Positions 1 to 7,444 of a stretch of 10,343 nt of DNA are shown piece by piece. Each line of letters opens with the position of its first letter. Positions within the stretch are counted from its first letter, which is position 1. The stretch is from Nitrospirota bacterium (GTDB taxonomy: Bacteria; Nitrospirota; UBA9217), in NCBI GenBank assembly GCA_017885365.1, contig JAFNGD010000044.1:220-10562 (forward strand), given 5' to 3'. A program made the translations under genes and the position numbers. Below the pieces are notes generated by a model. That model saw nothing but the letters and a program-made list of their open reading frames with translations, was not told the origin of the DNA and searched no databases.

Positions 1-815
1 ATCGCCACGGGTTCGGACGCTGCGACCGATGACGCGGCTTCGAGCGAGACGCCGGCGGGGAACGTTTTGCGGGGAGTACGCCGCCGGGAGCCTTCGACCG
101 GCTGAAAATCGTCCTCCCGCGCCTCCCGTGTCGTCGTCTGCTCCTGGTCCTGCGTGATGACGTCAAAGTGCCGGTCGAGCGCCCAGAAACACTTGTTGTC
201 GCGGTCAAGTATCCAGCCCCCCCCGCCCGGCGCCGGCGCCATGTCGTAAGGCGCGAACGGGACAGCTGCAGGCCAGAGCATGATGCGCGGTGGACCGCCT
301 GCGTAGAGATCGAAGACCAGCAATCCCTTCGGGGCCCCCATGCCCACGACAAGATAGTGGTCTTCCGTCACGGCCAGCCCGCCCAGGGACTTCGGGGCGG
401 GCAGCGGATCCTGCATCGTCGGCGCGAAATCGTTCCGGCCTCCTGCGGGTCCGCAGGGTCTGCCCGGATCCAACGGCCAGAACCGCGTGGTCTTCCCGGT
501 ACCCGATGAGTTCACCAGCACCTCGGTTCCGCTTTGGCCGATCCAGTACCAGTTCTGGAACCGGTCGCAGCTTGCACCCCTGCGGTCCTCCGGGTCCGGT
601 GCCCGGTCCCGGGGTGCGGGAACGAACTGGAAGGCCAGCGGTTGAAGGGTCACCTCATCCCGCTCACTGTCCCAGAACAGGTTCCCTGCGTCCTCTTCGG
701 GGGGAGAGGAGCTCCAGAAGGAAGCAAGGGTCGGCGCCCCCTGCTCCTCCAGGGAACAGCGGCCCCAATCAGGCTTGCCGAGGAAAAGGTGATGCCCTGT
801 TCCGTTCGCATCCAT
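1..815 (-). CDS. CIS-associated beta-propeller-like protein, N-terminal 271 residues (runs off left edge)
   Basis: The frame opens at an ATG at 815-813 and stays open for 271 codons to the window edge, so the C-terminus is missing. The start lies one base after the gp6 stop (TAACATG) with a GAGGGG ribosome site inside the gp6 gene. Near residues 145-215 the sequence alternates short beta-strand blocks rich in Gly, Trp and Asp: GLAVTEDHYLVVG, GLLVFDLYAGGPP, DMAPAPGGGGWILDRD and CFWALDR. This spacing resembles NHL/beta-propeller blades. Residues 40-95 hold a Trp/Asp-rich segment (LFWDSERDEVTL, DRFQNWYWIG). Residues 222-270 look like a charged, low-complexity linker. Proteins of this kind follow the gp6-like gene in many CIS clusters, and some carry a phage-tail domain further along; that part cannot be seen here. 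A baseplate-peripheral or fibre-attachment role is inferred from position only. It could also be a gp7/Afp12-position protein. Confidence 0.82.
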   Translation of the reverse strand, partial: MDANGTGHHLFLGKPDWGRCSLEEQGAPTLASFWSSSPPEEDAGNLFWDSERDEVTLQPLAFQFVPAPRDRAPDPEDRRGASCDRFQNWYWIGQSGTEVLVNSSGTGKTTRFWPLDPGRPCGPAGGRNDFAPTMQDPLPAPKSLGGLAVTEDHYLVVGMGAPKGLLVFDLYAGGPPRIMLWPAAVPFAPYDMAPAPGGGGWILDRDNKCFWALDRHFDVITQDQEQTTTREAREDDFQPVEGSRRRTPRKTFPAGVSLEAASSVAASEPVA

Positions 816-816
816 G

Positions 817-3129
817 TTATCTGCACCCCTCGGGAATGACCGGCACAGGCACGAAGTCTGCGGGTCCGGGCGGCGCCTGCGCTGTCGTGCCGCGAAGATG
901 GTCGATCTCCACGGGATCGCCGACGGCAACGGAGATCCCCATCACGCGCGGCAGCTCAAGTCCCTTCATCTCGACCTGGTCCTTCGCATCGCCGGTATCT
1001 TCTGCGAGCAAGACCTTGCTTACCAGCGAGACCCCCGAGACCCGGCTAGCAACAGCAAGCAGCTGAAGAGCTACCACGGGATTGCGTAGAGGCCAGCCCG
1101 TCCCGCTGCCATCCGGCTGCGGGGCTGTGAGCGACACGGCCTGGCCGCCTGCCTCGCTGGTCTGGGCGGATGGGAGCGGCGAGAGGAACGCGAGGAGCGC
1201 CTGCTTTACCGCTTCCCGCACCTCGGCGATGCTCCGGCCCGCAACGACGTTGATCCCCGCCGAGAGCCATATGTCCTTGTACACTGGTCCGCGCAGAAAG
1301 AGCTCCGTCGTGACCAGCCGGCGCGGCTCCAGATAGCTGCAGATGGTGTTGAGAAAGAGCCGGTCGGGGAGGGGCGCATCGGGCTGGACCGGGTCGTACT
1401 TGGGAATGATCATCAGCGTTACCACTCCGGGGGCGTCGCCCGGCTCGTTCTGGACCAGTTCCGGATTGAACGCGGGGATCACATCGACGCGGCCGATATC
1501 GACGCCCGGCGTCCGCCGTACGATCGTATCGAAGTCGGCTGCATTGACCAGCCGGTCGCGGTGCTGCAGGTACCGGCTGATCTGCTTTTCCCCGTCCCGT
1601 ACCGTTTCCTTGTCAGCGCCGCCCCAGGTCGGCACGGGGTTGGTGACCTTCATGCCGGCAGGAAGCGCCGGAGCGGTGTTGATCGAACCCTCATTCACGT
1701 TTCCGGCCTTTCCTTCGCTGTAGTCATAGTCCGCCGTGAGCTGTGCGCCCAGGGGAAAGCGCGCACCGCGCAGGCCGTCTCCGCACCGGACCTCGCCGGA
1801 CTCCGGATCAAGCCCGAACACCTTGATGCGGGGTTTTCGGTCCGTTGATCGCTTTGCCGCCGACGCGCCGGGCGGCAATCTGAGGTCCGGGACCTGCACC
1901 TCGGGATCAGCGCCCATCAGGTCATCGATCTCCTCCCAGACCCCTGATGCGCCTGTCGGCGGCGTTACCAAAAGCCGGACCGATCCCGGGATCACCGGCT
2001 TTTTCGAGAGAGTCACGACCTGATCAGGCTCGCCCGTTCCCCGGGGCAGGCGCTCGCTGGAGATATGCGCCTTCTGGGAGACCATCACCGTGTTGATGCC
2101 GACCCAGAGCAGCTTCGCCTGGACCGTGGTCTTGGCTGAGGAACTGATGCGAAGCCACGTAATGATACGGTCGTTCAGCTCCGTGTCTTCGAGCGCCGGC
2201 GGAAGATCGCCCACCCCCTGCTCGATCGGATCGAGATTGCTCCACAGCTTCAGCGCCTCAACGCCGGGCAGGGTGATCTGGACGACGCCGGGCTCCGCCA
2301 GAACATCGGTCGGGGCGATGGCATCGAGGAGTTGGTAGTCCGGGCTTGGCTTTGCCTGACCGCCGGGCAGCTTGCCGTCGGCCGGGATCTTGGGAATCCT
2401 GTAGGCCAGCTGTGCCTCGCCCTCGGGATTGGCACGGCCGCCCGGGACCAGCCAGCGCGCGGCGTCGGTGAGCGCCGGCACCACGCCGAGGCTGAGCGTC
2501 TTCTTCGCGATCTGCCCCCGAACGGCAGCAGGTGTATCGCCCGGTCGGGCCAGGAGCGCGATCCAGATCGATCCGTCGATCGTATCCCCGCCCAGGTCCA
2601 CCCCGTTCTTCTGCCCGTCCAGAAGGACGGTCTCGTAGAGCTGGAGCTCAGCGCCCGCAGGCTGACCGGTGAAGGATGCATAAAGCTGGTCGTAATAGGC
2701 GCGGACCTCGTCGGCAGGATTCATCAGTTTCCGCTTGAAATAGACCCGGCCTTCGATCGGCAGCACATCGAGCCCCTGGTCGGTGCGGAAAGGAACCTGC
2801 CCGGCGCGGACCTCCATGCCGCCGTTCAGGGTGATCGTCTGGAGCGGCCCGCGTTCGTTCGAGATCGTTACGAGGCCGCGCGCCGACGACGCCGGCTGCA
2901 GCGGTACGCCGAGGAGGGAGAGGAATTTCAGCCTGTTCCGCTCGGGGATCTGGTTCGCGCGGTAGAGCAGCGTTTCAGTGAGAAAGGCGAATATCTCGAT
3001 CAGCGTGACGCCGGGATCGCTCTTGTTGAAATTCGTCCACTCGGGTGTATGGACCGGGATCCGCGCAAGCGCTTCATCCAGCAGGTCCTGGTACTTTCGG
3101 TCATCGAGGTTCGGGATCGACAGCGGCAT
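817..3129 (-). CDS. Baseplate wedge protein, gp6 / baseplate J-like (Afp11/Pvc11-type)
   Basis: Predicted 770-residue putative baseplate assembly protein. In T4-like machines and CIS, gp6-family proteins form the wedge ring that transmits the firing signal from baseplate to sheath. The N-terminus has the family signature: DDRKYQDLLDEALARIP, then SDPGVTLIEIFAFLTETLLYR near residues 37-57 and a run ending in FLSLLGVPLQPA. The central region has WEEIDDL, then VFGLDPESGEVRCGDGLRG with the GDG at about 450-452, and GKAGNVNEGSI near 474-483. The second half carries RLVNAADFDTIVRRTPGV, VTLMIIPKYDP and SYLEPRRLVTTELFLRGP. Length is usual for CIS versions. I chose the ATG at 3129, which has GAGGAG six bases upstream, over a TTG eight codons earlier that would overlap the gp25 gene. 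It starts 13 bases after gp25, and the next gene begins one base after its stop. Nothing appears broken. Confidence 0.95.
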   Translation of the reverse strand: MPLSIPNLDDRKYQDLLDEALARIPVHTPEWTNFNKSDPGVTLIEIFAFLTETLLYRANQIPERNRLKFLSLLGVPLQPASSARGLVTISNERGPLQTITLNGGMEVRAGQVPFRTDQGLDVLPIEGRVYFKRKLMNPADEVRAYYDQLYASFTGQPAGAELQLYETVLLDGQKNGVDLGGDTIDGSIWIALLARPGDTPAAVRGQIAKKTLSLGVVPALTDAARWLVPGGRANPEGEAQLAYRIPKIPADGKLPGGQAKPSPDYQLLDAIAPTDVLAEPGVVQITLPGVEALKLWSNLDPIEQGVGDLPPALEDTELNDRIITWLRISSSAKTTVQAKLLWVGINTVMVSQKAHISSERLPRGTGEPDQVVTLSKKPVIPGSVRLLVTPPTGASGVWEEIDDLMGADPEVQVPDLRLPPGASAAKRSTDRKPRIKVFGLDPESGEVRCGDGLRGARFPLGAQLTADYDYSEGKAGNVNEGSINTAPALPAGMKVTNPVPTWGGADKETVRDGEKQISRYLQHRDRLVNAADFDTIVRRTPGVDIGRVDVIPAFNPELVQNEPGDAPGVVTLMIIPKYDPVQPDAPLPDRLFLNTICSYLEPRRLVTTELFLRGPVYKDIWLSAGINVVAGRSIAEVREAVKQALLAFLSPLPSAQTSEAGGQAVSLTAPQPDGSGTGWPLRNPVVALQLLAVASRVSGVSLVSKVLLAEDTGDAKDQVEMKGLELPRVMGISVAVGDPVEIDHLRGTTAQAPPGPADFVPVPVIPEGCR
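826..831 (-). promoter_or_regulatory. Ribosome binding site of the left-edge propeller-like gene
   Basis: GAGGGG lies ten bases before the ATG at 815, inside the last codons of the gp6 gene. With the one-base gap between genes it points to coupled translation. Confidence 0.6.
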
Positions 3130-3135
3130 GCTCGG

Positions 3136-3141
3136 CTCCTC
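3136..3141 (-). promoter_or_regulatory. Ribosome binding site that sets the gp6 start
   Basis: GAGGAG lies six bases before the ATG at 3129. It sits in the short gap after the gp25 stop and decides for this ATG over the in-frame TTG at 3153. Confidence 0.82.
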
Positions 3142-3142
3142 G

Positions 3143-3538
3143 TCACCCGGCAAGGGCGATGGTCATACTTACCCGTTCCGTTGCTTGCGTGGCGACCAGC
3201 GTGTAGGAGATCGTAGCCATGGCCGCCTGGGGATCGGCGGGATCGGGATCGACCTGGACCGATCCAACCCGAATGCGCGGCTCCCATGCCGCCAGGGCAT
3301 TCGTGATGCGTTCCTGGATCTGATGCCGCGTGGCCACGGTATTCGGCTCGAAGAGGAAGCGGCCGAGACCGCCGCCGAACTGCGGCATCCGCAGCCGCTC
3401 CCGCTGCTCCGTCATGAGAATGATGCGAACGGACTCGCGGATGTTCTCCGCACCCTCGGACCAGGCGATGCGTCCGTCGGCTCCCACGCGCGGCGGGAAT
3501 CTCATCCCCCGTCCGTATATGCGTCCCGCGTCCGTCAT
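3143..3538 (-). CDS. Baseplate wedge protein, gp25-like (Afp9/Pvc9-type)
   Basis: Predicted 131-residue gp25-family protein. gp25 (TssE in type VI secretion) sits at the sheath-baseplate junction and helps start sheath assembly. The family pattern is clear: GRGMRFPPRVGADGRIAWS, then ENIRESVRIILMTEQRERLRMPQFG with the typical RxxxPxFG-type element, then FEPNTVATRHQIQERITNALAAWEPRI and a closing beta-strand pair VSYTL-like (ISYTLVATQATERV). The ATG at 3538-3536 overlaps the TGA of the upstream membrane-protein gene by four bases (ATGA), which fixes the start; a start 16 codons earlier would lie inside that gene. The ribosome site is weak (AAGGCAAAGAAG), consistent with translational coupling. 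The gp6 gene follows after 13 bases, the usual gp25-gp6 pairing in CIS clusters. Confidence 0.94.
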   Translation of the reverse strand: MTDAGRIYGRGMRFPPRVGADGRIAWSEGAENIRESVRIILMTEQRERLRMPQFGGGLGRFLFEPNTVATRHQIQERITNALAAWEPRIRVGSVQVDPDPADPQAAMATISYTLVATQATERVSMTIALAG

Positions 3539-5658
3539 GTCTTCTTTGCCTTCATTCCCGGTATCGGGAAACAGGTGAACAGCCACGGGATCCAGTGGAA
3601 GAACATGTCAAAGAGGGCCACGATAATGATCAGCAGGATGAGGGCGGCAAGCGTGACGATCGGGATCGACAACGAACAGTACATTCCGGAGTTGTCCTTG
3701 CAGGGCCCTGTCTTTCCGGGATTGGGCAGGTCCTTGTGAAAGGGCCAGGGGAGCACGGAAAGCACAAGGTCTCCGAATGTCAATTTCCGGATCTCTCCGA
3801 CCTTGCCGCACAGCATGTCCGACATCATCAGCGTTGCGTTCTTCTTGAACTTCCGAAGACCAGCCGGGGATATATCCATGGGAAGCGAGATCCTGACCTG
3901 CCGCGCAGGCGCGTCGGGATCGAAGAACGACGCCATCTGGAACTTCTCTGTGGGAATGCTGACCGCGGCGGGATGCAGAAGCCCGCAATTGGGCCGCTCG
4001 AACACGCATCGGATCACGAACCAGCCCTCCCGCACATCCAGCGGCAGCTTTGGCTTCTCTATTTCCGGCGGCACCGTCGTGGCCGTCATGGGCGGAAGCG
4101 CCTTTTCGACCAGCTCTGCCAGGTCGTCGACCTGCTGAAACGCGGTATCGATCTGATCCCATGATAGTGCGCCGACATCGATATCCAGGGGCCCTGCAAG
4201 GGTCTGGTCAGCTTTAATGTAAGGGAGCAGACTGTTGGATCCCTGCGTGCTCACTCCGACATCGGCCAAAGGAAAAAGAACGCGGGGCCACCGTACATCA
4301 AGAGGAATAGGATCGCCTTCACGATCGTATGCAACATCAACGGACTCCAGACCATTTTCTATCTGTGCCGTATTGATGAGAACGAGGGCGTCGGCAAGAG
4401 TGTGCGGAACCTCAGCCTCGCCATAGCCGGTGCCTTTTCTCAGATCCGCACTGAGTGTCCCGGTGATCACGATTTCCTTCAATTTGGTGACGAGAGCGCC
4501 CTCCTGGTCCGTCAGCAGACGTCCCGGATCCTCATTCTTCAATTTTTTCCAGACCGGCGTGAGGTTCTTTTCAAGGAATTTTGCGAAATCCAGTATGATG
4601 TACCAGGACCCGTTCTGGATCTGCTCACGTGTCGCCTTGATTATATTCAGCGCACCATTCTTTTCATTTTCCCGATCGGCAATCGGTGACGTTACAGGCA
4701 GTGCGGGCAATAGTGTCTCATGCGTTCCTTTTGCCAGCCTAATAAGAGCCACCCAGGGCGCCGTGACTTTGGCGTCGAAGAGCGCACGGAGCGCTTCGCG
4801 GCCCTTCTTCTCCGTTCGTTCTTCCTCGGTGATGGTTTTCCCGTTCTCTGTCCGCTCGTCGTTTTCGCTCCTCGGCGCCCCCAGGTAGGCCTCACGCTTC
4901 CCCACGGGGATCAGGCCTGCGAACATGCGGCGCCGGCGGTCGCCGGATTCAGCGAAGTTCAGCGCGAACAGCGGCAGCCGCTCTTCCCCGGTTCGCACGG
5001 CCGTCCGTTCGGCCGGAGGGATCTCGGCCCAGGCATAGCCGTCCGGCGTTGCCACGTAGGCGAATTCCGACCAGCGTGCGTCAGTGGCACCATCGGGTGT
5101 TGTTGACTCTGCAGCGGTATCCTCATGAACGACTCGCCGGATGACAAAGTTCGCCGACTCCTGCTTCCCCGCATCGACGCGGCGGTCCGGCATGCCGTAC
5201 TGCTGGCACACCAGAGAGGCGGTCACCAGATAGAACCGCTGATGGGCTGGCTGATACAGCTTGAACGGCGGTCCGTCGTCCGCTGCGCCGGACGGTTTTG
5301 ATGCCATCGTGGCGGCCGGAGCGGAGGACGTCCCTGCTCTTTCCCGCTGGATGCTCCGCCGCATGAGCCGCTTTGACAGGTCCGTTACCGGTTCGATGGG
5401 CTTCAGGTTTCCTGCGGTGCCCGGCCGGGCCAGGGGCGCTTGCCACGTTTCCGGTTGTGCGACCCACTCCGGCAGACGATCGGGAGCGTAGGCCAGAACG
5501 GCAAGGACCTCGTCCATGAACAGGTCGTTGTCGAAGCGCAGGATCGCCGGCTGCCACGCCGATCCATTGGCGCCGTCCGTCACGGCAACGCCTCCGTTCC
5601 TCCAGAGCGGCTGGGGCGCCAGCCATTTGGCCTCATGTCTTGTCAATCCGTTCACCAT
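3535..5658 (-). CDS. Uncharacterised CIS-cluster protein with C-terminal membrane anchor
   Basis: Predicted 707-residue protein; I cannot assign it to a named family. There is no N-terminal signal peptide. Residues 1-100 are soluble, with several Trp and acidic residues. Residues about 135-260 hold RFYLVTASLVCQQYGMPDRR, FVIRRV, EERLPLFALNFAE and MFAGLIPVGKREAYLGAP, and look like a folded domain. Residues 262-295 are strongly charged (Glu/Lys/Arg). Residues about 541-640 hold GWFVIRCVFERPNCGLLHP, FFDPDAPARQVRISLP and SPAGLRKFKKNATLMMSD. Residues 664-683 (IPIVTLAALILLIIIVAL) are a convincing transmembrane helix, followed by an aromatic stretch (FDMFFHWIPWLFTCFPIP) and a basic tail (KAKK). Topology therefore looks tail-anchored, with about 660 residues on the cytoplasmic side. 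It overlaps the spike gene by seven bases and gp25 by four, so it is an integral operon member. Membrane docking of the CIS is an inference. It sits between spike and gp25, near where Afp-type loci often place a PAAR gene. Confidence 0.88.
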   Translation of the reverse strand: MVNGLTRHEAKWLAPQPLWRNGGVAVTDGANGSAWQPAILRFDNDLFMDEVLAVLAYAPDRLPEWVAQPETWQAPLARPGTAGNLKPIEPVTDLSKRLMRRSIQRERAGTSSAPAATMASKPSGAADDGPPFKLYQPAHQRFYLVTASLVCQQYGMPDRRVDAGKQESANFVIRRVVHEDTAAESTTPDGATDARWSEFAYVATPDGYAWAEIPPAERTAVRTGEERLPLFALNFAESGDRRRRMFAGLIPVGKREAYLGAPRSENDERTENGKTITEEERTEKKGREALRALFDAKVTAPWVALIRLAKGTHETLLPALPVTSPIADRENEKNGALNIIKATREQIQNGSWYIILDFAKFLEKNLTPVWKKLKNEDPGRLLTDQEGALVTKLKEIVITGTLSADLRKGTGYGEAEVPHTLADALVLINTAQIENGLESVDVAYDREGDPIPLDVRWPRVLFPLADVGVSTQGSNSLLPYIKADQTLAGPLDIDVGALSWDQIDTAFQQVDDLAELVEKALPPMTATTVPPEIEKPKLPLDVREGWFVIRCVFERPNCGLLHPAAVSIPTEKFQMASFFDPDAPARQVRISLPMDISPAGLRKFKKNATLMMSDMLCGKVGEIRKLTFGDLVLSVLPWPFHKDLPNPGKTGPCKDNSGMYCSLSIPIVTLAALILLIIIVALFDMFFHWIPWLFTCFPIPGMKAKKT

Positions 5659-6377
5659 ATGTTCCCCGCTCCCGGCGTATAGGAGGCGCTGATCACGCTG
5701 TTGCTGATCACGGTGTCGGCCTGAACAACGCCGCTGAACTTGGACATTCCTGCATTGACCGTCAGCGTTCCCGCGGATATCTCCATGATGCTTGCGTTGA
5801 CCGTCACCTTGGCGGACGCTGTGACGGTGACGCCGCTCGTCTCAAGCTTCACGGAGTTCCCGTTGCTGTCCACGATCTCGACGGCGCCCGGTCCGTCCTT
5901 CAGGGTGATCTTTTGCCCGCCTGGCGTCTCCAGGACCATCGTTTCCCGGCCATCCGAATCGTCGAGGGTGATCGTGACGCCGTTACGCGAGCGCAGCACT
6001 TTTTTGAAGTTCCTTCCCGATCCGTCCATGGATGCCGGCGGCGCGTCGCTTCCGTTCCACAGTCCGCCGATGACATAGGGACGGCAGGGATTCCCTCCTT
6101 CGAATACGACCAGGACCTCATCATTGACGTCCGGGATGAACCAGCTCCCGCGGTTGTTGCCGCCCATGAGCGTTGCCACCCGCGCCCATGCTTCGTACCG
6201 GTCGCTTCCCGTGTCAGGCGACCAGGGCAGTGTCACCAGCACACGCCCCTGGCCGTCGGGGTCCTTGACGTCGCTCACAAGGGCGGGATAAACTCCGTAC
6301 CATCGCCCTCCCAGCCCGCTCGGCTGCCGGGAACTGATGACCATCTCAAAGGTCGTTTGTTCGTGTGTTTTCATCAT
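5652..6377 (-). CDS. Central spike protein, gp5/gpV-like (OB-fold plus beta-helix)
   Basis: Predicted 241-residue spike that forms the membrane-piercing needle below the hub, likely as a trimer. Residues about 25-110 match the gp5/VgrG OB-fold: WYGVYPALVSDVKDPDGQGR, VLVTLPW, WARVATLMGGNNRGSWFIPD, DEVLVVFEGGNPCRPYVIGG and LWNG. Residues about 128-212 are a run of short alternating strands (VTITLDD, TMVLETPGG, KITLKDGPG, AVEIVDSNG, VTVTASAK, VTVNAS, LTVNAG), typical of a triple-stranded beta-helix. The C-terminus ends in SYTPGAGNIW. There is no gp27-like hub part and no lysozyme domain, so this is a separate spike, unlike fused Afp8/VgrG. Its ATG overlaps the hub stop by four bases (ATGA); a second ATG follows directly, so the true start may be one codon later. 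Confidence 0.94.
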   Translation of the reverse strand: MMKTHEQTTFEMVISSRQPSGLGGRWYGVYPALVSDVKDPDGQGRVLVTLPWSPDTGSDRYEAWARVATLMGGNNRGSWFIPDVNDEVLVVFEGGNPCRPYVIGGLWNGSDAPPASMDGSGRNFKKVLRSRNGVTITLDDSDGRETMVLETPGGQKITLKDGPGAVEIVDSNGNSVKLETSGVTVTASAKVTVNASIMEISAGTLTVNAGMSKFSGVVQADTVISNSVISASYTPGAGNIW

Positions 6378-7438
6378 GGTTGCCCCAGAGCCGGCCGCTC
6401 GGCTGTAAATTCAGTCCGGATCCCCTTCGCGCCATCAAACAAGTGCTTGATCTCGGACACATAGTAAGCTCCGTTGAACAGGGGTCCCAGTCCCTGCAGG
6501 TCCACGGCGGCGCCAACCCGAAGCCGGCTGTCCGTGTCTGCGACTCCGCGTCCGACGACGAACCGACGGGCCGCCATCCTGAAGAACGCCTCTGCTTCCG
6601 CCTGGGCTTCCGAACTCGTAAGCGGGACCGTGTGCACGACCGCTTCCTTGCGCGGACCAAAGGAGGAGGAAAGGATGCTCGATCCGCTGACCCCGTCTCC
6701 CAGCTCGTTGCTGATAACGCTGTCTGTTGCTTCATGGTTCAGGGCGGTCTTGCCCGCAACGTCCCAGCCGCTCACGATCATGCTGGTGCGCTGCCCCGCC
6801 AGGTCCGCGATGACGGAAAATTCCCGCAAGTTGTCGCCGTAGGCCAACTGCAGCGGGGTGCCGTTCCGGCCTGCGCGGGACTCTGCACGAAGCGTTGTGT
6901 TCTCCATCCAGATCTCCGCATCGATCGCCCGCGCCCGTTCGCGCAGGAAGGCAAGATCGCTCTGATTGACCTGCGCCAGGACCTTATGGGTCGGCCCGGT
7001 CACATTGACCTGGGGGCTCAGGCCGTGATCGTTCGCTATCCGGTTGATCACATCGGCGTCGGTCACATTCGAGAACGTGCGGGTACGCCGTGTCATGCGC
7101 AGGTCCTGCAGCCGGTCCTCGGCAAGCACGGCCAGCTCTCGCGGACCCCGGTTGCGATAGTGAGCCTCGAGCGCCATGATCTTCCCGTCGAATACCGTAT
7201 CCCTCCCGATCTTCACGGACAACCCCTTGCCGAAATCAAGCGTTTGCCGGTCGAAGTACAGGTAGCCGATGCTTTGGTTGACCGCGCCCCAGTTCCCCAA
7301 AACGGCTTCGCACCGGTAGAGACCGTTGGTGTTCTCCACGACGATGAGGCTCAGCAGGCCCTCTGAGAGGGACGGATCATCTTGTCCATTCAGGGCGATC
7401 ATCGGCCGTGCTGCGGTTATGGCGGTTCCGTTCCCCAT
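6374..7438 (-). CDS. Baseplate hub protein, gp27 / phage late control D (GPD) family
   Basis: Predicted 354-residue hub that adapts the sixfold tube to the threefold spike. The order of elements fits GPD/gp27: N-terminal beta domain with LSEGLLSLIVVENTNGLYRC and EAVLGNWG; LSVKIGRDTVFDGKIMALEA; then the middle domain with LAVLAEDRLQDLRMTRRTRT, DVINRIANDHGLSP and QVNQSDLAFLRERARAIDAE; and a C-terminal barrel ending in VDLQGLGPLFNGAYYVSEIKHLFD and GIRTEFTAER. Length is usual for stand-alone hubs. The ATG at 7438 gives a ten-residue lead before the RPMIALNG segment; a downstream ATG at 7402 is a possible alternative. No good ribosome site precedes 7438, but the small upstream gene stops only six bases before it, so coupling is likely. 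The spike gene overlaps its stop by four bases. Confidence 0.93.
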   Translation of the reverse strand: MGNGTAITAARPMIALNGQDDPSLSEGLLSLIVVENTNGLYRCEAVLGNWGAVNQSIGYLYFDRQTLDFGKGLSVKIGRDTVFDGKIMALEAHYRNRGPRELAVLAEDRLQDLRMTRRTRTFSNVTDADVINRIANDHGLSPQVNVTGPTHKVLAQVNQSDLAFLRERARAIDAEIWMENTTLRAESRAGRNGTPLQLAYGDNLREFSVIADLAGQRTSMIVSGWDVAGKTALNHEATDSVISNELGDGVSGSSILSSSFGPRKEAVVHTVPLTSSEAQAEAEAFFRMAARRFVVGRGVADTDSRLRVGAAVDLQGLGPLFNGAYYVSEIKHLFDGAKGIRTEFTAERPALGQP

Positions 7439-7444
7439 GGCTTG

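Noticed and set aside
479..520. GTGKTT in the left-edge protein, resembling a P-loop
   Set aside because: The residue that should be Gly or Ala at the start of the Walker A motif is Asn, and there is no Walker B or ATPase-like surrounding sequence.
2332..3216. 294-codon plus-strand frame opposite the gp6 gene
   Set aside because: It is an antisense shadow of a clear baseplate protein and crosses the gp25/gp6 boundary without any signal of its own.
3539..3586. Upstream start giving gp25 sixteen extra residues
   Set aside because: It lies inside the membrane-protein gene; the ATG that overlaps that gene's stop gives the normal gp25 length and N-terminus.
6365..7366. 333-codon plus-strand frame opposite the hub gene
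   Set aside because: It mirrors the codon pattern of the hub gene, lacks a convincing ribosome site and shows no domain-like sequence.
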